This document shows, piece after piece, positions 52,140 to 63,280 of a stretch of DNA of 64,000 nt. This DNA is from Heterocephalus glaber (taxonomy: Eukaryota > Chordata > Mammalia > Rodentia > Bathyergidae). How positions within the stretch are numbered: position 1 is the first letter of the stretch; every line of letters begins with the position of its first letter. The notes beneath the pieces are model-generated. The model was not told the origin of the DNA. It saw only the letters and a list, made by a program, of their open reading frames with translations, and ran no database searches. Made by a program: the position numbers and the translations under genes. The stretch lies in assembly GCF_000247695.1 (NCBI RefSeq), contig NW_004624804.1, forward strand, positions 10,663,491-10,727,490, written 5' to 3'.

Positions 52140-52618
52140 ACTTTTGAACTTTGCCTGTTTAACTATACTAGGATCAGCCTCCTCCAGAACTCCTTTTCCT
52201 ACACAGCTGTGTCACAGTGTGAGATTTGGGAGGAAAAGGTGAGGCAGTAAAAACCTCTGGTTAGAAGTGAGGAGGGACAAACACAAAGGATGGGGAAAAG
52301 GTCCAGTCTGTCCTAATTGATGAAAGGAAGAAAAACAAGAAGGGAATCAGTCTGATAAAGTATCCTTAGTTGTCCCAAGCAGGCTTTTTTGGGAAAATGT
52401 GCTACTCAGAGGAGTCTACTCAGTTTTCATTGCAGAAACCTAAGTGTTATCTCATACTAGACTAGACCTCAAGCTTCAGGGCAGAGACTAGATCTTGTGC
52501 CTAAAACTATTACAAACACAGTGTTAAATAATTTGTTAAGTAATAAATTGAGCCTACTCCACATATCTGTGGCCCTAGACCTAAAATGTTTGCTTCAGAT
52601 TAGGGACAGCTCTTCTTC
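52140..52618. other. Non-repetitive stretch without gene
   Basis: No SINE, LTR or coding pattern recognised. Confidence 0.4.
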
Positions 52619-52633
52619 ATAAAAGAACTTTGA

Positions 52634-52662
52634 GTGCTTGCTTTGGCAGCACATATACTAAA
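52634..52662 (+). pseudogene. 3'-truncated U6 snRNA retropseudogene with perfect duplication
   Basis: 29 nt match the very 5' end of U6 snRNA (gtgcttgctttggcagcaca, then tatactaaa) with two C-to-T changes. An identical 15-bp duplication, ataaaagaactttga, flanks it at 52,619-52,633 and 52,663-52,677. There is no A tail. It is a 'tailless' truncated insertion, not a transcribable U6 gene. Confidence 0.88.
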
Positions 52663-52811
52663 ATAAAAGAACTTTGATTAACAATTGTTGAAAGAATGGC
52701 AGAAATAGAACCTTACAGTAGTAATTACTGCAAACAAGATCACTGATGAAAGCTAAAATTAGTGGGCAAAACTTTAAGGAGAAACGTGATACTTATATAA
52801 CTTCAAAGTAT

Positions 52812-52935
52812 CTTCAGCTGGGCACAGTGGAGAACGCCTGTTATACCAGCACTAGGGAGGCTGAGACCAGAGGATCACCAGAGTTCAAGGATAGCCTGGA
52901 CTACATAGTGAGACCCAGTCTCAAACAACAAAACA
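52812..52935 (+). repeat. B1-type SINE
   Basis: Forward copy with small deletions. Confidence 0.88.
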
Positions 52936-52971
52936 AAAGTATGACCCTCCCCAAATATTTAATTATCTTGA

Positions 52972-53057
52972 TTTTTTTTTTTTGGTACCAGGCATCGAAC
53001 TCAGGACCTTGTGTGTGTGAGGCAGGCGGTGGCACCACTGAGCTAAATCCTTAGCCC
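52972..53057 (-). repeat. ID-type SINE
   Basis: Reverse copy with a T12 tail. Confidence 0.93.
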
Positions 53058-53094
53058 ATATTTATTAATTATGAAGGGAAAATAGTTAACTTCT

Positions 53095-53560
53095 CATGAG
53101 AGAAGCCTAGCAGACATCATCCTAAGGGATCAAGGTTAACATCACTACTAACGAGCCGCAGCACAGTACAACGCCCTGTGTGATGTGCTGAGAGGGGCTG
53201 CATCCCAGTGGTCATTCTTCTAAAACATCAGTATCATCACAGAAAACATCTGATGAACCCAAATTGAGGCACAGTCTCCAAAACACCAGACTAGAAGCCT
53301 TCCAGTGCACCAAGTGCATAAAAAACAAGGAAAGAGAAAGGCAACTGTACAACTAGAGGAGACTAAGGAGACACTGCAACTAAATACAGTTTAGTCTGGA
53401 CTGGATCCTAGAACAAAACAAGGACATATGGTTTGTTGGGTAGCATTTTACAGTTTTAATTTCTTCATTTTGACCCTTATAATAGAGAAAGCTGGATGAC
53501 AGGCATATGGGAACCATCTCTGCAACTATTCTATAAGTCCAAAAGTGTTTTTAAATAAAT
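53095..53560 (+). repeat. Old L1 3' UTR fragment
   Basis: Motifs 'ctagaggagactaaggagac', 'ggactggatcctagaacaaa' and 'catatgggaaccatctctgc' in this order are typical of an ancient mammalian L1 3' end. Confidence 0.55.
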
Positions 53561-53624
53561 TTCTTTCCTTGTGGAACTGGGGATTGAACCTAGAGATCAC
53601 TAAGCTACATCCCCAGCACTTTTT

Positions 53625-53725
53625 ATTTTATTTTTTTGAAGCAGTCTTATTAAATTGTCCAGGCTGGTTTTAAACTTTCAATTCCCTTTCCTCTTGAGTA
53701 GCTGGACATACATCACCACATTTTT
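53625..53725 (-). repeat. B1-type SINE, diverged
   Basis: Reverse, decayed copy preceded by an ID-like tail at 53,570-53,622. Confidence 0.65.
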
Positions 53726-53764
53726 TATTTAACTGTAAATAAAAAGTTTAAAATGCCTATTTCA

Positions 53765-54265
53765 ATTCGGGCATGATGGTACATACCTGTAGTCCCAGCA
53801 CTCTGGAGGCTGAGGCAGGAGGTTCACTCCAGTTCGAGGCCAGCCTGAACTACATAGCAAGACACATCTCAGAAAAAAAAAAAAAAGAAGAGAAGAAAAG
53901 AAAAGAAAAGAGCCAGAGGGCTGGGAATTTAGCTCAATGGTTCTGGTGCCTGCCTCACAAGCACAAGTTCCTGAGTTCGATCCCCAGTACCAAAAAAAAA
54001 AAAGAAAAAGAAAAGAGCCAGCAATGGTGGCACACAACTGTAGTCCCAGCACTCAGGAGGCTCAAGTGGGAGGATTACTGCAAGTTTGAGGCCAGCGTGG
54101 GCTAGTGAGTTCAAGGCCAGCCTGGGCTACATAGCAAGACCCTGTTAAAAAAACAAAAAAAGGGCCGGGAATTTAGCTCAGTGGTTCTGCCTCCTGCCTC
54201 ACAAGAGCAAGGTCTTGAATTCGGTACCAAACAAAAAAACAAAAAACAAAAACAAAAACAAAAAA
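53765..54265 (+). repeat. Alternating B1-ID-B1-ID SINE array
   Basis: Four forward SINEs end to end: B1 53,765-53,885, ID 53,918-54,004, B1 54,012-54,158, ID 54,163-54,265, each with its own A-rich tail. 'aaaagagccag' occurs around the first ID. Confidence 0.93.
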
Positions 54266-54603
54266 AATAATTTTTCAAAGGAAAACTGGATCCCTTTTTG
54301 GACATTGAGGGCCCGGTTGATGAGAAAAGAATCCTACAGATTATTTGAATTTTGAAACTGTTAGATGGCTGATAAATACTTTTATATTAAATTTGAACAC
54401 AGTGACAATATATAGATCAATTACAATAAGGAAAATTAATATAGATTTATAGTGAATCTATTTTAATATAAAAGTTAAACTTATGGTTAAAATGTCTCTT
54501 GTGACAGGCATGTAACATAGCTAGGGATTACAACCATCTTGCCTCTATCATTGGTTCAGGTTAGGCACTGACCTAACTTCCTGGGGCAGAGTGGTGCTTA
54601 GGT

Positions 54604-54605
<2 letters not shown>

Positions 54606-54645
<40 letters not shown>
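54606..54645. repeat. (GT)n microsatellite
   Basis: About 19 GT units. Confidence 0.96.
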
Positions 54646-54646
<1 letters not shown>

Positions 54647-54659
54647 TTCAACTTATATG

Positions 54660-55081
54660 CCGTGTTATGGTTTAGATCTAGACTGTCCCCCAAAGCCTCA
54701 TGAGTTCAGAGGGGGACTTTTGGAAGGTGACTGGATCATGAGTGAGGGCGCTGTGCTCATCAGTGGATTCATCTACTACTGATGAGTTTGTAGCAGAATG
54801 TGCTGTTAGGGGCAGGGCCTGATGGAGAAGGGGGGTTGGTGGGGGTGTGGCTTGGAAGGGGGCCTCCCCCTCTCCAGCTCCTCCTACTTCTCTCTGCTTC
54901 CTGGCTGCCAGGACAGGAGCAGCTTCCCTCAACTAAGCTCCTCTGTCATGCTGTTTCTGCTTTGGTGCCAGCTTACTATAGGTTGAAATTTCTAAAAACT
55001 ATGAGCCCAAATAAACTTTTCTCCTTTAAATTGTGGGTGTTGGGTATTTTGTCCCATCAAAGAGAAGGTGACTAAGACATA
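54660..55081 (+). repeat. MaLR-type LTR
   Basis: Starts near 'gttatggtttagatct' and ends 'ggtgactaagacata', with an AATAAA signal near 55,010; this layout is typical of ERVL-MaLR LTRs. Non-coding. Confidence 0.65.
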
Positions 55082-55500
55082 CAGTTAATGCCCAAATCAT
55101 AAATGTACTGTTCATTGGATTTTTATAGCTCTATATACCTCGCAGAACAAGTTATAGGACACTGCAGCATTCCAGGTTTCTCAGGCCTCCTCCCAGTCAG
55201 GGGCCTCACTCCAAGAATTTCCACTCTTCTGACCCAGAGCTCAGAAGTTTTGTTCAGTAACCAAGAAATGAGTCACAGTCTCTCTTCTCCTGGATGTGAG
55301 TAAATAGGCATCTAGGCCTAGGAGCTTTGAAAAATCATCTGGCTGCCTGAGTGAAACCAGCCTAGACATAATGTGGACACACAGAAGTAGAGACAAGAGA
55401 ACTGCAAAGAGACAAACCACAACTCTTACAACAGGAAATTTTATATTAAAGAGCCAATAGAGTAAGCTATTTCAGTTTTTAAATTTAATTTTTCTCAACT
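55082..55500. other. Non-repetitive stretch without gene
   Basis: Nothing recognised. Confidence 0.4.
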
Positions 55501-55506
55501 CACAAT

Positions 55507-55745
55507 TTTTTTTTTTTTTTTTTTTTACTGGTATCCGGGATTGAACTCAGGACCTTGCACTTTCGAGGCAGGTGCAGTGCCACTGAGCTAAATCCCTGGC
55601 CCGAGTAAACTTTTTTAAGTCTCAATTTTCTGATCTGTAAAAAATGGGAGAACACGGCCAGGGATTTAGCTCAGTGGTTTCGCCGCCTGCTGCGCAAGCG
55701 CAAGGACCCGAGTTCGATCCCCGGTACCAAAAAAAAAAAAAAAAG
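55507..55745. repeat. Two ID-type SINEs in opposite orientation
   Basis: Reverse copy 55,507-55,602 and forward near-consensus copy 55,654-55,745, the latter flanked by 'gggagaac'. Confidence 0.94.
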
Positions 55746-56027
55746 GGAGAACTATACCTCCCTATGTTGTTATTTTATGGAATATATATACATATTTCAT
55801 ATTCAGAGAGTATGTGAGTGTAGCCTGAATACATATGAACATATATGAAAATATCTTCATACATGTCAAGCACTCCAGGATAGAAAATTTGACCAATAAG
55901 AAAGTCTGAAGACTTCAGGCACCAATAATGAAATGGCCTCCCTTCCAGACAGTAAGTCACCAGTGACTACACATGCAACTGTCAGCTAGAGCCTCACCTG
56001 TCCATGATGTTCTAAAAGGTGTTCCTG

Positions 56028-56091
56028 CTGGGGTGTACCTCAGAGTACAGTGCTTGTTTAGTACCCATGAGACCCCGGGTTCAGTCCCTAG

Positions 56092-56139
<48 letters not shown>
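56028..56139 (+). repeat. Old tRNA-derived SINE with (CA)n tail
   Basis: A diverged tRNA-like head ('ctggggtgtacctcagagta', 'gggttcagtccctagc') followed by about 22 CA units at 56,095-56,139. Confidence 0.75.
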
Positions 56140-56140
<1 letters not shown>

Positions 56141-56607
56141 GTTTCTGTAGAGCACTTACTGCTTTTAACATTCCCCTGACCAATGGCAAAGAAATGGAAT
56201 CAAGAAAGGAATCGTCTTCTGGCCTCAGAGATCAGGATAAGCTGTGTCCCACTGAAGTTCATGCTGCACATGAGAAGCAGCCTTAGCAGAGCAGACCACG
56301 GGAATGACACTTCTCAGTCGGTCACACTGCCGCCTCTGAGGACCTCCTTCTCCCCAGAGGGGCCTGTAGAGACTGCATCAGAGAGGAAAAAAAGTGAAAT
56401 TAGGACTTTTATTTGGAAGTAGAGGCTGCAAGACAGATGAACTAAAATAATAAAATAAAATAAAAAGCACTTAGGTGCTATAAAGAGGGTGGAAAGCCAA
56501 GGACCTCAGGCCCCACTGGTACTAGAACAAATTTTTTGCCTGACCTTAGGCCTTTCAGTATCCCCTATGTTCGAGAGACAATTAATTAACTTACTCAACC
56601 ACAGTAT

Positions 56608-56689
56608 TTTTTTTCCAGGACCAGGGATTGAACTCAGGACCTTGTGCTTGCCAGTCAGGCACAACACCACTGAGCTAAATCCCTGGCCT
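56608..56689 (-). repeat. ID-type SINE
   Basis: Reverse copy; 'ccacagtattt' repeats on both flanks. Confidence 0.92.
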
Positions 56690-56876
56690 TTGGCCACAGT
56701 ATTTATTAGCAGTGTTTATTAGACATCGATATTTTGAATTTTCTAACTATTCCTTCATTATCTTGCTGAGCCCAAGGATCTTGAAGCCATCCATTGTGGG
56801 CTTTATCTGTCTTCAAAGTTCATCAGAACCTGTACTGTAGAGAAATGGACTGTGAAGCTAGAAAGCTGAGGATATA

Positions 56877-56957
56877 TTTTTTTTGATACCGGGAATCGAA
56901 CTCAGGATCTTCCGCTTGTGAGGCAGGCGGTGGAACCACTGAGCTAAATCCGTGGCC
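56877..56957 (-). repeat. ID-type SINE
   Basis: Reverse copy; 'agctgaggatat' repeats on both flanks. Confidence 0.93.
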
Positions 56958-57029
56958 AGCTGAGGATATTTTGAACATATACATGTCTGGTAAAGACCTT
57001 TCTTTTCTGAGTTCTAGATTCCCACACCT

Positions 57030-57182
57030 TTTTTTTTTTTTTTTTGAGACGATGCTTCACTTTTTAGTTCAAGCTGGCCTGGAACTCACTCTGGAGCCCA
57101 GGCTGGCCTCAAACTTGCTGAAATCCTCCTGCCTCAGCCTCTCAAGTGCTGGGATTATTGACATGTGCCACTGTGCCCAGCA
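57030..57182 (-). repeat. B1-type SINE
   Basis: Reverse full-length copy with a T17 tail. Confidence 0.92.
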
Positions 57183-57465
57183 TTAGTTTTTGTTTTTGAG
57201 ACAGGGGACTAATTTTTATTCTAAATTAAGCCATGTCAGTCTGTGTTCTCTTTGGGCACAAACAAGTTAGTCAAATTCAAGAAGCCATTTCCCCTTCTCC
57301 TCCCTTCTCTGTACTCCCAGGAATGAATGGGAAGGTGGGACTAAGAATGACAGGAAAGAGCAAGAGTAACTTCAGGCAACATTATGGTGTGGGCAAAGCC
57401 TTTCTTTGACATCCTGCCCCAAATCTCATGTTCCAGTGTTATTTATTGCCCTCCTGTGCCCACCT

Positions 57466-57466
57466 T

Positions 57467-57509
<43 letters not shown>
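57466..57509. repeat. (TC)n microsatellite
   Basis: About 21 TC units. Confidence 0.95.
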
Positions 57510-57510
<1 letters not shown>

Positions 57511-57671
57511 GGTACCTCTTCCTAATTTCTTATTTTCACACAGAGTTGATTTCAACATGGTATGAGGAAGAAAACTCAGACAACACTAATCCATATTAAA
57601 CTGTTTAAAAGAGAAGAGCTTGCCCATAAACCCAGGACCTTTGTACTGAGCTACAACCAGCCCTTTTTAAA

Positions 57672-57800
57672 TTTATTTTTTAAATCTTGGGACAGGGTCT
57701 CATAAGTCATTAAATTGCCCAGGCTGAGCTTGACCTGTGACCCTCCTGCCTTGGCCTCCCAGAGTACTGAGGTCACAGGTGTGCACCACCATATCCAGGT
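57672..57800 (-). repeat. B1-type SINE, diverged
   Basis: Reverse copy ('gggacagggtctcataagtc' to 'tgcaccaccatatccagg'). Confidence 0.8.
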
Positions 57801-58744
57801 AAAAGTATATTCTGAGCAGTTAGTGCTCAGCTTACATCAGACTCTGTTATTTAAATCACACATTTTCTCTCTGCCTAGACTGACACTAGAAAGGGCTCAC
57901 AGGAAGTGAAACCTTTGATTCAGAAACGTCTGGGGGCTGTGGCAGTGTGCACTTGAGGGCTTTCTGCTCCCTGCCCAATGTCCACAGCTCTCTAAAGGGA
58001 GCCTGAGCCCTGCTGCTCAGGTCTGAACTGTGACTTTCAGAGAGAAAGAGTGCACACAGACAGGAGAGGGCTGCCCACATCAGCAAGGGTCCACTTCATT
58101 CTAATTCCTAGCAACTGGAATTGCACACAAACTCTGAGACCTCGTAGGATCTGGGTGTCCCCTGCTGGAGAAGCAGAGTTTCTAGGTTTTCTCTAAGAGA
58201 AAAGTTAGGACACATGCCTAGAACTTGACACACCAAACCAAGAAACTACCTTGTCTGTGTGGGAGGCAGAGCTGAGAGGCTGAGGGGGCAGAACAGCGAA
58301 TTCTCCCCTTCTCCTCAGTTGTGTATGCTACTCCCACATACTAACTCTTGGTTCCGTGACTGCCTGAAAGCCAGACCTGCCAACTACTGCAACTCCTTCC
58401 ACTTCCCTAGATTATACTGAAGCTTTTCCAGCAACTCAAAATATTGGAAGAGTGAATTTCTGGGCCAAACAATGACTTCACCCTGATCTGTTTCCATTAG
58501 CCCAAGTAGATTCTAGCATACAAGGGTCTCCCTGTCCGACTTCTTACATGTCTACATTTGCAGAGGCTGGAAAAAAGCTGAGAAATCCTACGGCATTTGT
58601 AGAAAGGTAGAGATGGAAGATGAAATGTGGAAATGGAGAAAGGGTATATCACCAGACTACTTTTCACAATGAGCAAAGAGAGTCACAGCTACCCTTATCC
58701 AAGGGGAAGCAGAAGTATAGGGAAATATTACTTATTCTAAATCT

Positions 58745-58828
58745 TTTCTGTGGTGCTGGGAATTGAACCCAGGGCCTCACACGTACTAGGCAAGTGTTCT
58801 ACCACTGAATTACATCCCCACCCACAAA
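58745..58828 (-). repeat. Older ID-type SINE subtype
   Basis: Reverse copy closer to the general rodent ID sequence ('gggcctcacacgtactaggc') than the local young subtype; lies in a CATSPER2 intron. Confidence 0.8.
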
Positions 58829-58934
58829 GGGAAAAGTAAGAAAGACAAAGTAATTGCTGCCAGAAAATCAAAATGGTAGAGAAAATTGGAGTGCAGATAT
58901 AGCAGGAGAGCTGCTCTTTTAAGATTGAGATTCT

Positions 58935-59058
58935 CAGCCAGGTGTGGTAATGCAAGCTTGCAATCCTTACCACTCAGGAAGCTGCGGCAGGAGGACTGGT
59001 GTGTGTCCAAGGTCAGCCTGGGCTACACATCAAGACCCCGTCTCAAAAAAAGAAAAAA
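58935..59058 (+). repeat. B1-type SINE
   Basis: Forward copy ending 46 bp from the CATSPER2 relic exon (c). Confidence 0.88.
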
Positions 59059-59524
59059 GACTAAGATTCTCATAGAGTCTGAATTCAAGTGGAAAAAACT
59101 CACCACTCGCCAATATAATCAGAATGTCCAGATTCTGAAGAGAAAGACGTAGAGGTAGAGGAGGTGAGGAGGAAATGGGAACAATTTTCTTTTTGTCAAA
59201 GACTCTTTTGCTGTTTTTGAAGACACTGACAGTTCCTTTTGAGCAGCACTGTGTTTAGACTCTTTTTCAGAAGCTTCTGCAAAGTCCAAAGATATCCATT
59301 GTGGATTAGCTTCTCCAAAAAGGAAAGGAAAAATTTTATTGTTTCTAATACATTTCCAAGACTGACTAGTTCATTCATTATTTTAGTCCTGGCCAAATTA
59401 GTACCAAACTCTAAGTTTAAGCATTTCCAACCTCATCCCTTATGTCATTCTTAATTATTTTCTTGCTTCCATAACCAGTCCATCAAGAAGTACTATTGGC
59501 TCCGCCTTCAAAATACATCTTTTC

Positions 59525-59705
59525 AGGCTTGGCAGCCTGCTGTAATCCTAGCACTTGGGAGGCTGAGGCAGGAGTAAAGTAGGATAGAAGAAATAAAAAG
59601 TAGGTAGAAAAGAGACAAAGATTCTAAAATTAAGAACTGTACACAGTGCCTGCCTGGCAAGTGGGAGGTCCTGAGTTCAGTCCCCATGTAAAAAAAAAAA
59701 AAGAA
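59525..59705 (+). repeat. B1 and ID SINE fragments
   Basis: A 5' B1 piece at 59,525-59,575 and the 3' half of an ID with A tail at 59,648-59,702. Confidence 0.7.
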
Positions 59706-60004
59706 CTGCAGCTTCTAGACAATTCTTTTTCAAGAAACTCACTCTTCTTCATCAGAAGATCATCACCTCAAAGACACCCCTTAAGTGTACCCCACTCTGG
59801 CTTATAACAGTCTCACTTCTCTGAGCACCTACACTCCAGTCTTCAGTGTGTCCTACAATCTCTGCCTAATAGACTCTACTCATGCCTCTTTTTGATGCAT
59901 GCTGAAAATTCTTTTTTTGCAATAACAGCCAATGAATCTCCAAACTTATTTTAGAAGGGTAGGACAGGTTCCTTATTGCAGCCTTGGGAAACTCTCACAC
60001 TCAG

Positions 60005-60110
60005 CCCCAGTAACAGGAGGATCGCCATGAGTTCAAGGCCAGCCTGGACAATATAGCAAGACCGTGTTTCAAAAAAACAAAAACAAAACAAAACAAAACA
60101 ATACATCTTT
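60005..60110 (+). repeat. B1-type SINE 3' half
   Basis: 'gagttcaaggccagcctgga' then an (aaaac)n tail. Confidence 0.85.
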
Positions 60111-60221
60111 TCTCTGTAGTTCACTGGTATTCTACTGGTCTCTGAGTTTTCATAATCTCTTCTGGACTAAAGCATTGCTCCTCACAGATCTAATACTTCC
60201 CTTGTTCTTTCTTTCTTTCCT

Positions 60222-60355
60222 TTTTTTTTTTTTTAAGACAGGGTCTTTCTAGGTAGCCCAAACTGGCCACAAATTCATTATGTAGCCCAGACTGGCCTCT
60301 TGATCCTCCTGCCTCAGTCTCCTGAGATCACGGGCTTGTGCCACCATGCCTGGCC
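60222..60355 (-). repeat. B1-type SINE
   Basis: Reverse copy with a T-rich tail. Confidence 0.9.
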
Positions 60356-60521
60356 TTCCCTCATTCTTTTATAGTCTGTCCTCAACACAGAAACCAGAGT
60401 AATTCTTTTGTTTTGTTTTGTTTTTTAAGACACTGTGGATTGAACCCATTACTTTACATTGAGCTACATCGCAAGCCCCCCCCCACCCCTTTCTTCTTCT
60501 TCTTGTTGTTGTTTTTTTTTT

Positions 60522-60712
60522 GGTACCAGGGATCAAACTCAGGATCTTGTGCTTTCGAGGCAGGTGGGTGCACCACTGAGCTAAGTCCCTGGCTCTTTTT
60601 TGTTGTTGTTGTTTTTTTTTGACAAGGTCTTGCTGGGCTGGAACTTGCAATCCTCCTATCTCAGATTCCAAGGGTGCTACAGTTACAAGTGAGTGCCACC
60701 AAGCCCAGTTCA
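60522..60712 (-). repeat. ID-type SINE followed by B1-type SINE
   Basis: Reverse ID 60,522-60,595 and reverse, shortened B1 60,615-60,712; a decayed ID-like piece precedes at 60,430-60,480. Confidence 0.88.
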
Positions 60713-60964
60713 TAGTAATCTTTTATTTTTTATTTTATTTTTTTTCATAATAATCCTTTTAAATGTAAGTCATTTCCTGTCACCCCGTTGGCTGTGCTTC
60801 CCATTTCCCTCTGGGTAAAAGCCTAAGTCCCAGCTCTGCCAAATCAGGTCTCCACCCTGCAATCTCTCTGGCCTCATCTCGTGCCACTATTCCCCTGCTC
60901 TCTCTGCTCCAGGCACCACGGTCTCCCTGCTATTTCTCAAAGACACCAGGCATGCTTCCAATTT

Positions 60965-61570
60965 AGCATTACAGATAGCTAAATTAGTTAGAAATTATTA
61001 TATAGTCATCAAGGGATTGGGCTTTCAAGGGAATCAGCACAAAAAAATAAAGACATCAGAACTGTGGCTGGAGACGAATCTGAAGAAGCCCAACCATCAA
61101 TATGGAGATGCAGTGGCCAGGCCTGCAGGGCTCCCTAAGAAATAAACATTGACTTGAGATTATACTGTGATTAGCACCACCTGGTCTGGTGAACCCAGCC
61201 AGGCATCAAATGCCAAGGTGGGTGACCAGAACATCTGGCATCATCCCTTTCCAAAAATGCCTTTGTTCTTCCCATGAACCCTCACTACAAGACTCATTTC
61301 CCTATTGGATCAATATTAGCTAAGCAGCTAAACTTGTAATTCTATAGGTTGATTGTAGTTTGATCCGTGTTGTATTCATATTTGCCATATAAATTACCCT
61401 TGACAAAGGAGCTTGGTGGCCACCCACTCTGGACCCCGCCTGGAAATCCAGGAGCTACTCTTTTTCTCCTTATTTCCAATAAAACTCTCTTAACTTCCTC
61501 CTTTGATTTACAACTTCATTCCTCAATGTTGTGAGACCATGAACTTGCCACATCTGACATTTAACAGGTC
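60965..61570 (+). repeat. Solo retroviral-type LTR, copy 4
   Basis: Most complete copy of the family shared with 28,683-29,322: 'ggatcaatattagctaagca', a TATA-like catataaatta, and an AATAAA at about 61,480. It lies inside a CATSPER2 intron. No internal genes. Confidence 0.7.
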
Positions 61571-61734
61571 AGGCATTAAATTTTTCCTATATCACTGGGT
61601 CTTCCTTCTGCCTCTCATATTTTCCATAGATATCCACATAGAAGTCCCCTCCCCAACTTCAACTCCTTGTTCACATTACTTTTTCAATGAGGACATCCTG
61701 ATTACCCTGTTTCTTTTTCTTTTCTTTTCTTTTC

Positions 61735-61855
61735 TTTTTGGAGACAGGGTCTCATTATGCAGTCCAGGCTGGCCTGGAACTCACCACTATGTAGCGCAGG
61801 CTGGCCTCACCTTCTGGAGTGCTGGAATTACAGATGTTTGTCAACACACTGGCAC
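61735..61855 (-). repeat. B1-type SINE
   Basis: Reverse copy with a small central deletion and a (ttttc)n tail. Confidence 0.88.
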
Positions 61856-62071
61856 CCTATTCCAACTATAACCTATAACCCATATGTAATAACTCATATG
61901 CAATCTCCTTTCACCTATTCTAATTTTAATTTTTCCATAATATTTATCATATATTAGGACACTATTTACCTGTTCATTGCTTATCGTCTCTACCCCTGCT
62001 AGTGTGCAAGCTCTCTTATTCACTCTAAACACTCAGGGCCTAGAACAGTATTCATTTCCTTGAAGGTATTT

Positions 62072-62515
62072 GTATGAGTTTCCTGCAGATGCCATAACAA
62101 ATTACCACAAACTGGGAGTTTAAGAAAAAAACAGAAGTCTGAAATCATAGTGTTGGCAGGGCCATGCCACCTCTGGAGGCTGTAGGAGAAAATGTCCTTG
62201 GCTTCTTGGACTTTCTGGCTGCTGCCCAGCATTTCTCAGCTCCCCTTGGCCTCTGGCTGCCTTGCTGCAGTCTCTACCTGTCTTCACATCACCTTTGCCT
62301 ATCCTCTGTGTCTGTGTCTTCTCTTTTGTCTTCATGATCCTCCTGGTCATGGAATTTAGGGCCCACCTGGATAATCGAGGATGATCACATTTCAAAGTTT
62401 TTAACTTAATCATATCTGCAAAGACCCTTTTCCCAAATAAGGACACATTCTCAAGGTTTTAGAGATTAAGGACATGGACAGATAATTTTAGGTGCTACCT
62501 CTGAACTGACTACAA
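62072..62515 (-). repeat. MLT1-type MaLR LTR
   Basis: Reverse copy of an ancient MaLR LTR: 'ccataacaaattaccacaaa' at the low end and 'gcaaagacccttttcccaaa' inside are diagnostic-looking. Non-coding. Confidence 0.75.
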
Positions 62516-62548
62516 CAAATAGTTATTACTATTATTTGTTTTGGGGGG

Positions 62549-62745
62549 TTTTTTGGTACCGGGGATCGAACTTGGCATCTTGCGCTTGGAAGGCAGGTGC
62601 CGAAACCACTGAGCTAAATCCCTGGCCCTATAATAATAATAATAATAATTATTATTATTATTATTATTACTGGTACCAGGAATCAAACTCAGGGCCTCAC
62701 ACTTGCCAGGTAGGCACTGCACGGCAGAGATACATCCCTAGCAAC
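62549..62745 (-). repeat. Two ID-type SINEs around an (ATA/TTA)n repeat
   Basis: Young reverse copy 62,549-62,629, a self-complementary (taa)n(tta)n tract 62,630-62,668, then an older reverse copy 62,669-62,745. Confidence 0.9.
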
Positions 62746-62911
62746 AAATAGTCATTGAATAGATGGATGTGGATTCTCTCTCAAAGCCAATCTTCATCAT
62801 TGTTGCTCTACCCTCTCCTCCTGTATGTGCATCACATAGACACTGCTAACCTGGCTTTGATTTCACTACAGCTTGACCTCAGTGTTTCATAGGACAGGCT
62901 TTGTCACCTGC

Positions 62912-62913
<2 letters not shown>

Positions 62914-62948
<35 letters not shown>
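62914..62948. repeat. (AC)n microsatellite
   Basis: About 17 AC units. Confidence 0.95.
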
Positions 62949-62950
<2 letters not shown>

Positions 62951-63200
62951 CCGCCAAACAAGAATAACAAAAACCAGAAACAATAAAAGAATGAAGAAAG
63001 TCATACTAAGCTAAAGTACAACAAGAAAAAAAAAAGAATTCAGATCAGCAAATGAAGTAAACTGAATGGGGAGAACAGATTATAGGGAAGGGGTGAAGAA
63101 GAATGGAGCAGCCCCTCACAGTGGATAAAGAATCAGGCAATGTATGAGAGCCAGGGAAGTCTTAAGTCTGTGGGCAAGTCTGTCACAAGGGAAAAAGTAG

Positions 63201-63280
63201 GGCAAAGGATTTAGCTCAGGGGTGCCGTGCCTTCCTCACAAGTGCAAGGTCCTGAGTTTGATCCCCAGTACTGGAAATAA
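63201..63280 (+). repeat. ID-type SINE
   Basis: Forward copy; 'gggaaaaagtaggg' repeats on both flanks. Confidence 0.93.

Noticed and set aside
62630..62668. Self-complementary (TAA)n(TTA)n hairpin as a terminator or regulatory element
   Set aside because: It is a microsatellite formed between two SINE tails; no gene depends on it.
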